A stretch of 11,276 bases of DNA from Acidobacteriota bacterium (GTDB lineage Bacteria > Acidobacteriota > Aminicenantia > Aminicenantales > Aminicenantaceae). The notes under the pieces are model-generated. The model worked only from the letters and a program-made list of their open reading frames with translations, was not told where the DNA came from and made no database searches. Below are positions 7,057-11,276 of this stretch, piece after piece (positions within the stretch are counted from its first letter, which is position 1; each line of letters begins with the position of its first letter). Position numbers and translations under genes: made by a program. Where the stretch lies: assembly GCA_030609975.1 (NCBI GenBank), contig JAUWSR010000097.1, forward strand, positions 1 through 11,276, written 5' to 3'.

Positions 7057-7941
7057 ATGAAAAAAGCAATCCTGCTCATCGCTCTCTTCGTGATTCCTCT
7101 CTGCGCTGTACAAGATGTACCAAAAACCGAGTTGCCCCCCTTTAAAGCTACCTTGGAGTACAGAGCTCTACAGCCGGGTGAGGTGGTTCGCGTAAGCCTG
7201 AAAAGCCACTTGGATATACGACAGGCCCATGTCCGCTTCCTGGAGAGGAAGTACCCGCTTTGGAAAACTCCAGATCCTCATATATATATGACATTCATCG
7301 GTCTTGATCTCAATATGCAACCCGGAGACTATCCCTTGTCTGTTTCCGTACTTTTTGAAGATGGAGCTCTGCATACTTCAACCAAGCAAGTTCAGCTCCT
7401 GGAGAAGGAATTCCCCGTTAAAAAACTCTGGGTGGACGAAAAATTCGTCACACCTCCTGCAGAGGAGTTAGAAAGGATCAAAACAGAATCCGCTCTTCTG
7501 GGCTCGATCTTTGCGATCTCCTCATCACGCTGGTTGGGCGAGGGGTCGTTTATTATCCCTTCACCCGGGACGGCGGCGCCGAACTTTGGAGAGCGTAGGT
7601 ATTTTAACGACCAGCCGCGCTCACCGCACAGTGGAGTGGACATCTCATCTCCTCTGGGTACCCCCGTAAAGGCTGCTAATGCCGGGCAGGTGGTCCTGGC
7701 TGATGATCTCTATTATGCCGGCAACACGGTCATCATCGACCATGGCTTGGGCATGATTTCCTTTTACTGCCATTTTTCTGTCATTCGGGCAAAAAGGGGA
7801 GACCGGGTCCATAAAGGGGATATCATAGGAGAAGTGGGGGCGACAGGCCGAGTCACCGGTCCTCATCTGCATTGGAGCGTTCGTGTTCGCAACAGCCGTG
7901 TGGATCCTTTTTCACTTCTGGCTCTCGACCTTTCTAAATGA
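7057..7941 (+). CDS. Secreted M23-family zinc metallopeptidase (LytM/NlpD-type)
   Basis: M23 peptidases are peptidoglycan endopeptidases that cut peptide cross-links in the wall. The 294-residue product has a Sec signal peptide (MKKAILLIALFVIPLCAVQ); Cys16 is preceded by Pro-Leu, a poor lipobox, so a soluble periplasmic form is more likely. Residues about 28-120 form a beta-rich N-terminal domain resembling Peptidase_M23_N. The catalytic domain spans about 165-285 with all expected residues: His191 and Asp195 in HSGVD, His239 in YCHFS, and His270 and His272 in GPHLHW. It is therefore likely active rather than a degenerate activator. The frame is open upstream into the deacylase gene, but ATG 7057 is chosen because it gives a proper signal peptide directly. 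The 4-bp spacing indicates an operon and translational coupling with the deacylase. The stop codon touches repeat unit 1. Confidence 0.92.
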   Translation: MKKAILLIALFVIPLCAVQDVPKTELPPFKATLEYRALQPGEVVRVSLKSHLDIRQAHVRFLERKYPLWKTPDPHIYMTFIGLDLNMQPGDYPLSVSVLFEDGALHTSTKQVQLLEKEFPVKKLWVDEKFVTPPAEELERIKTESALLGSIFAISSSRWLGEGSFIIPSPGTAAPNFGERRYFNDQPRSPHSGVDISSPLGTPVKAANAGQVVLADDLYYAGNTVIIDHGLGMISFYCHFSVIRAKRGDRVHKGDIIGEVGATGRVTGPHLHWSVRVRNSRVDPFSLLALDLSK

Positions 7942-8132
7942 CCTGAATCATTCATAAAAGCTGCCAACACTTGTATTGCCTAAATCCCTTTTTCTAATGT
8001 TGGCATCTTTTACCCTTCGGGCGAGCCGATCTCAGCACATCGACTGCGTTGCGGTCCATTCGATGTAGATGACTACACCTCATGTGCCGCTTCCTTGTCG
8101 CTTTACTAATCTCGGCCCGTGACTAATCCAGG
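7942..8132 (+). repeat. Palindromic repeat unit 1 of a tandem array
   Basis: A 191-bp unit begins immediately after the M23 stop codon. It is bounded by CCTGAATCATTCA and TGACTAATCCAGG, imperfect terminal inverted repeats. Inside are TGCCAACA (7962-7969) paired with TGTTGGCA (7998-8005), the invariant TACCCTTCGGGCGA (8011-8024), and a nested hairpin: GCGGT (8051-8055) with GCCGC (8086-8090), enclosing TGTAG-ATGA-CTACA (8064-8077). It has no coding potential. It is the most diverged unit. Confidence 0.8.
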
Positions 8133-8134
8133 CG

Positions 8135-8325
8135 TCTGAATTATTCATAAAGCCTGTTGACACTCCTGATGAAATAAAACAAGACTAAAATGTCAACAGT
8201 CTTTACCCTTCGGGCGAACCGATCTCAGCACATCAACTGCGTCGTGGTCCAATCGCTGTAGTTGACTACAGCTCATGAACCACATCCTTGTCGCTGCACC
8301 AACCTCGATCCGTGAATAATCCAGG
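8135..8325 (+). repeat. Palindromic repeat unit 2 (complete)
   Basis: A 191-bp unit bounded by TCTGAATTATTCA and TGAATAATCCAGG, which pair with two mismatches. The first stem is CTGTTGACA (8154-8162) with TGTCAACAG (8191-8199), perfect over nine pairs. The nested hairpin is GTGGT (8244-8248) with ACCAC (8279-8283), around CTGTAG-TTGA-CTACAG (8256-8271). Compared with unit 1, both stems changed bases on both sides while keeping pairing. The invariant TACCCTTCGGGCGA is at 8204-8217, 193 bp after that of unit 1. Confidence 0.8.
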
Positions 8326-8338
8326 TCCTGAATTATTC
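8314..8338 (+). repeat. Inverted repeat at the unit 2/unit 3 junction
   Basis: GAATAATCCAGG (8314-8325), one T, then CCTGAATTATTC (8327-8338) form a near-perfect palindrome, 11 of 12 pairs. It arises where the terminal inverted repeats of two adjacent units meet, and may itself be the functional site (protein binding, cleavage or cruciform). Confidence 0.6.
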
Positions 8339-8406
8339 CACTGTTGACACTCCTGACGAAATAAAACAAGACTAAAATGTCGACAGTCTTTACCCTTCGG
8401 GCGAGC
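8327..8406 (+). repeat. Palindromic repeat unit 3, truncated
   Basis: The left 80 bp of a unit. From CTGTTGACA (8341) to the invariant TACCCTTCGGGCGA (8391-8404) it differs from unit 2 at only two of about 64 positions, so the duplication is recent. One difference turns the right arm to TGTCGACAG, which still pairs as a U-G wobble in a plus-strand RNA but gives a C-A mismatch in the opposite strand. Similarity stops at about 8406, before the nested hairpin. From 8407 to 8519 I see nothing assignable. Confidence 0.75.
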
Positions 8407-8519
8407 GGAACTGACAACATGTGTTTAGTTCAATTTTCAGGCCACATACCTGATACTTGTTATGTAATAGAGAGGGCTCATGCTTCAAAAATTCGATGGA
8501 GTGCTGCAGCGTTTTCGGA

Positions 8520-8548
8520 TTGACAATTGGGGGGGCGATTCCTATAGT
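8520..8548 (+). promoter_or_regulatory. Strong sigma70-like promoter for the permuted gpmI gene
   Basis: A consensus TTGACA (8520-8525), a 17-bp spacer carrying a run of seven G, and TATAGT (8543-8548, five of six) precede the phosphoglycerate mutase. The predicted start near 8555 gives a leader of about 40 nt. It is the best promoter match in the window and lies outside the repeat array. Confidence 0.7.
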
Positions 8549-8595
8549 ATAGCCTTTCATAGAAAGACCTATGTAAGGATGAGGATACTGAAGAT

Positions 8596-10191
8596 ATGAG
8601 TAACGTGCAGAATAATAAATCTCCCTTGGTTCATGCGATCTTGGATGCATATCGCCTGGGGGAAGAGGATGAGGCATTGAAACCCATCGTGATGGTGGAT
8701 AAAACGGGACAGCCCTTAGGACGCATGCAGAACGGAGACTATGTGATCTTTTATGACATACGTGGGGAAAGGGAGATTCAGATCACAGAAAGCCTGGCTC
8801 AAGCAGGTTTTGATGCTTTTCCTGTAAAACAGGATACGCTGTTGAATTTTGTGACCATGATCGAATACAGCTCGGAATTGGACGTGCAGGTTGCATTCTC
8901 TCCCTTGGGACGGATCGAAAATACGTTGAGTGAGGTTGTTAGCAACGCAGGCCTGACCTTGTGCAAGATCGCAGAGTCGGAAAAAGCCGTGCATGTGGGA
9001 TATTTTATGAACGGCAAGAATGAGAAAGTCTTTTCCGGTGAAGAGCGGATCGTGGTGCCGTCACCTGAAGGCATAGATTCCTTCGCGCTCAAACCCGAGA
9101 TGAGCGCCTGTTTGGTTCGGGACGAGATCTGTGACAAACTGAAAGAGACAGACTGCCCTTTACTTATTGCCAATTTAGCCAATGTCGATGTGGTCGGTCA
9201 TATTGAGGACAGAGGCGCTGTTATCAAAGCCGTGGAGACGGTCGATCAGGAACTGGGGCGGATCGTAGAAACTTGCCGGGAACAAGGGGTGACCCTGGTT
9301 GTTACCGCTGATCATGGCACAGTGGAAGAGTGGCTTTATCCCGATGGTCAGGTGAACACCGGACATACCAAGAACTTGGTTCCTTTTGTCCTGCTCGATT
9401 TCGCGGTCCCTGAACCCAGCCAACATATCCTACGGCCAGAGGGTGAGCTGGCAGATGTCGCGCCCACGCTGCTGGTCCTGATGGGAATTCCGAAACCTTC
9501 TGAGATGTCGTCGGAAAGCCTGTTGCAGGATCCGATTCTAGAGTCTCCTTCAGGACGACGGATCCTGCTGCTTATCTTGGACGGTTGGGGGCTCAGGGAT
9601 GAAGAACAAGGAAACCTGATACACGCATCGCAAACTCCCAATTTCGATAAAATCTGGGCCGATTACCCTCATGCCGAGCTTCTGGCTGCGGGAGAGGCTG
9701 TGGGCATGCCGGCTGACACCGTGGGAAACTCGGAGTCGGGGCACTTGCACCTGGGAGCTGGCCGACGTATCCTGCTCGATCGGGTGCGGATCGATAAGGC
9801 CATCGGGGATAGGACCTTTTATCAGAACCCGGCTTTTCTGTGGGCCATGGAAAACGCCCGGAAAGACAAGCGATCCCTTCACCTTTTGGGCATTGTTTCC
9901 CATTACAGTTCGCACGGGTCCATCGACCATCTGTTCGCTCTATTGAAGCTGGCGAAAGAACTGGAAGTGGATAAGGTGTATGTCCATGCATTGATAGGTC
10001 GCAGGGGTGAGAAACCGGAGAGCGGTGCGGTCTATCTGGATAAAGTTGAAAAGGTGTGCCAAGCGCTGTCGATAGGACAGGTCGTGACGGTTATGGGTAG
10101 ATTTTGGGCCCTAGACCGGGAGCACAATTGGGACCGTGTTGAAAAAGCTTACCGAGCTTTGGTGTACGGTGAAGGAACACCGGCTTCGTGA
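8596..10191 (+). CDS. gpmI: Circularly permuted cofactor-independent phosphoglycerate mutase
   Basis: GpmI interconverts 3- and 2-phosphoglycerate in glycolysis through a phosphoserine intermediate and two metal ions. This 531-residue protein (family about 510) has the family's motifs in swapped order. Residues 1-310 match the normal C-terminal half: IRGER (55-59), SEKAVHV (128-134), VPSPEG, KPEMSA, NVDVVGH (196-202), TADHGT (237-242), NTGHT (254-258), LADVAPTLL. Residues 322-527 match the normal N-terminal half: LILDGWG (326-332), GNSESGHLHLGAGR (377-390), SIDHL, YVHALIGRRG, GRFWALDR (501-508), AYRALVYG. The linker is about 311-321. Metal ligands are all present (Asp329, Ser379, Asp198, His202, Asp239, His240, His257), as are Arg56, Arg59, Lys130, His440, Arg470, Arg502 and Arg508. 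Two loops are altered: DGRD to GRRG (468-471) and GGVHSH to YSSHGS (437-442). The ribosome site is weak. Probably active, but activity is inferred. Confidence 0.93.
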   Translation: MSNVQNNKSPLVHAILDAYRLGEEDEALKPIVMVDKTGQPLGRMQNGDYVIFYDIRGEREIQITESLAQAGFDAFPVKQDTLLNFVTMIEYSSELDVQVAFSPLGRIENTLSEVVSNAGLTLCKIAESEKAVHVGYFMNGKNEKVFSGEERIVVPSPEGIDSFALKPEMSACLVRDEICDKLKETDCPLLIANLANVDVVGHIEDRGAVIKAVETVDQELGRIVETCREQGVTLVVTADHGTVEEWLYPDGQVNTGHTKNLVPFVLLDFAVPEPSQHILRPEGELADVAPTLLVLMGIPKPSEMSSESLLQDPILESPSGRRILLLILDGWGLRDEEQGNLIHASQTPNFDKIWADYPHAELLAAGEAVGMPADTVGNSESGHLHLGAGRRILLDRVRIDKAIGDRTFYQNPAFLWAMENARKDKRSLHLLGIVSHYSSHGSIDHLFALLKLAKELEVDKVYVHALIGRRGEKPESGAVYLDKVEKVCQALSIGQVVTVMGRFWALDREHNWDRVEKAYRALVYGEGTPAS

Positions 10192-10258
10192 TCTGATGGA
10201 ACTTTTCGAGCACGGATACGTAAATATCTTATAAACACACTTGGGAGAATGTGAAAAC

Positions 10259-11170
10259 ATGAGTGTCGAGGTCAACGGTCTGCATTTCAGCTACGGCCGG
10301 ATTAAGGCTCTGGACGGGATCGATATCAAACTTCCTCGGGGTGCCATCGGCTTACTGGGACCGAATGGAGCCGGGAAAAGCACGCTGCTGCGCATCCTGC
10401 TGGGCTTTCTCATACCACAACAGGGAACAGGACGCGTACTCGGCTATAACATCAAAAACCAGCAGCAGTCCATTCGCCGTTACGTAGGATATATGCCGGA
10501 GGATGATTGTCTTATCCCCGGAATCGACGCGGTGTCTTTCACGTCCTACATGGGGGAGCTGTCGGGGATGCCGAGGCAGGAAGCCATGAAACGGGCACAT
10601 GAAGTGCTTTATTATGTCGGATTGGAGGAGAGCCGCTACCGCAGGCTGGAAACCTATTCCAGTGGGATGCGTCAGCGGCTCAAGCTGGCTCAAGCCATCG
10701 TGCACGATCCCAAGCTGATCTTTTTGGATGAGCCCACCAGCGGCCTGGATCCCCAGGGGCGCACTGAGATACTGGAACTCATCATGGACATTTCTTCAAA
10801 GAAAAATATCCAGGTCTTGATATCCTCCCACATCCTGTCGGATATCGAAGCTGCATGTGCCTATGTGGTCATTTTGAACAAGGGCAAATTGGCTGCTGAA
10901 GGCAAGGTCAGCGATCTAAAAGAGATCGAGTACAGCTTGTATGAACTACGTGTACATGACGAAGCCCCGGATTTTTTCCAGAAACTAAAGGACATCGATT
11001 GCCGGGTGGAAGAGATGGAGGACCGTTTAGTCAAGGTCTACATGCCTCCTCGAGTCAGCCCTCAACGGATCTTTGAAATTGCCGCCCAAGACGGAGTACA
11101 GATCCGGCATTTTGTCAAAAGCCAGACATCTCTGGAAGATCTCTTTGCGAAAGTTGTAGGAGTGGACTGA
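10259..11170 (+). CDS. ABC transporter ATP-binding protein (ABC-2/drug-export type)
   Basis: The ATPase of an ABC-2 type exporter drives transport by a separate membrane permease at the cytoplasmic membrane. The 303-residue product has Walker A GPNGAGKST (34-42), a Q-loop region reading YMPEDD (78-83, with Glu as common in ABC-2 ATPases), signature SSGMRQR (134-140), Walker B LIFLDEPTSGLDP (153-165) with catalytic Glu158, and the H-loop SSHIL (189-193). A C-terminal domain of about 85 residues follows, as in multidrug- or NatA-like ATPases. ATG 10259 is chosen with GGGAGA about ten bases upstream; an in-frame TTG at 10241 would overlap this site. The gene lies 67 bp after the mutase and overlaps the next gene by ATGA, a sign of translational coupling. 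The substrate cannot be inferred. Confidence 0.93.
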   Translation: MSVEVNGLHFSYGRIKALDGIDIKLPRGAIGLLGPNGAGKSTLLRILLGFLIPQQGTGRVLGYNIKNQQQSIRRYVGYMPEDDCLIPGIDAVSFTSYMGELSGMPRQEAMKRAHEVLYYVGLEESRYRRLETYSSGMRQRLKLAQAIVHDPKLIFLDEPTSGLDPQGRTEILELIMDISSKKNIQVLISSHILSDIEAACAYVVILNKGKLAAEGKVSDLKEIEYSLYELRVHDEAPDFFQKLKDIDCRVEEMEDRLVKVYMPPRVSPQRIFEIAAQDGVQIRHFVKSQTSLEDLFAKVVGVD

Positions 11171-11276
11171 TGAAGATCAAAGATAAGGGCTATACCCATT
11201 GGGAGGGGGAATTCAAGAAGAGCCGTTTTCCCTGGCTCCCCATCACACGCTATGGGATTCAACTGACCTTTCGAAA
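11170..11276 (+). CDS. ABC-2 type permease subunit, N-terminal fragment cut by window end
   Basis: The ATG at 11170-11172 overlaps the TGA of the ATPase gene. The 35 complete codons read MKIKDKGYTHWEGEFK...RFPWLPITRYGIQLTF with no stop before the window ends. A polar amphipathic start with a Trp/Pro-rich WLPITRYGI segment is typical of the cytoplasmic N-terminus of ABC-2 permeases, just before the first membrane helix. Position and coupling to the ATPase support this; the transmembrane part is not visible. Confidence 0.75.
   Translation, partial: MKIKDKGYTHWEGEFKKSRFPWLPITRYGIQLTFR

Noticed and set aside
7942..8406. CRISPR array.
   Set aside because: Units are about 190 bp, directly adjoining, internally palindromic and without unique spacers; no cas genes.
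8193..8420. A 75-codon minus-strand frame across the repeat units.
   Set aside because: It runs through palindromic repeat DNA, has no ribosome site, and the repeat structure explains the sequence better.
8480..8599. A 39-codon frame starting ATG 8480 whose TGA overlaps the gpmI start as ATGA, suggesting a coupled leader peptide.
   Set aside because: The strong TTGACA/TATAGT promoter (8520-8548) lies inside it, the product resembles nothing I know, and it has no resemblance to a leftover half of gpmI. Chance frame is more likely.
10230..10235. TATAAA as -10 box of a separate promoter for the ABC operon.
   Set aside because: No -35 match at suitable spacing; read-through from gpmI is equally likely.

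Overview
The window looks like a chromosomal segment of a diderm (Gram-negative-type) bacterium. The basis is a Kdo transferase for lipopolysaccharide, a Tat-type lipoprotein, an envelope M23 peptidase, a conventional rpsO-pnp pair and sigma70-like promoters. Gene style (Tat-tagged enzymes, ABC-2 systems, frequent short palindromic repeats) would fit an Acidobacteriota/Aminicenantes-like lineage, but that placement is an impression, not a demonstration. No phage, transposase, CRISPR, tRNA or rRNA gene was seen.

Layout. 1-517 (minus): the start of pnp, preceded by rpsO with its own promoter. 623-1123 (minus): a Glu/Lys/Pro-rich protein with a small conserved-looking C-terminal helical segment. 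1332-2600 (plus): waaA (Kdo transferase), whose stop codon overlaps that of the convergent gene. 2597-5126 (minus): a two-gene operon, an anaerobic sulfatase-maturase-type radical SAM enzyme followed by an alanine-racemase-fold protein with a twin-arginine N-terminus. 5349-7941 (plus, divergent from that operon): an exported N-acyl-D-amino-acid deacylase lipoprotein and, 4 bp later, a secreted M23 metallopeptidase. 7942-8406: a tandem array of about 190-bp palindromic repeat units. 8596-10191 (plus): a phosphoglycerate mutase. 10259-11276 (plus): an ABC transporter ATPase and the start of its permease, overlapping ATGA.

The most striking item is the phosphoglycerate mutase. It contains the motifs of the cofactor-independent enzyme (GpmI/iPGM), but in circularly permuted order: the normal C-terminal half comes first and the normal N-terminal half second, in one uninterrupted 531-codon frame. 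All metal ligands and most phosphate-binding residues are present. The permutation would make the phosphatase domain continuous and split the transferase domain. Two substrate-side loops are altered.

A second theme is D-amino-acid chemistry at the cell envelope. A possibly Tat-exported racemase, an exported D-aminoacylase and a peptidoglycan endopeptidase sit around one divergent promoter region, suggesting turnover of wall-derived or acylated D-amino acids. The repeat units show paired base changes that preserve stems, so they are folded elements (REP/MITE-like). Similar element ends lie just upstream of waaA and of the deacylase gene.
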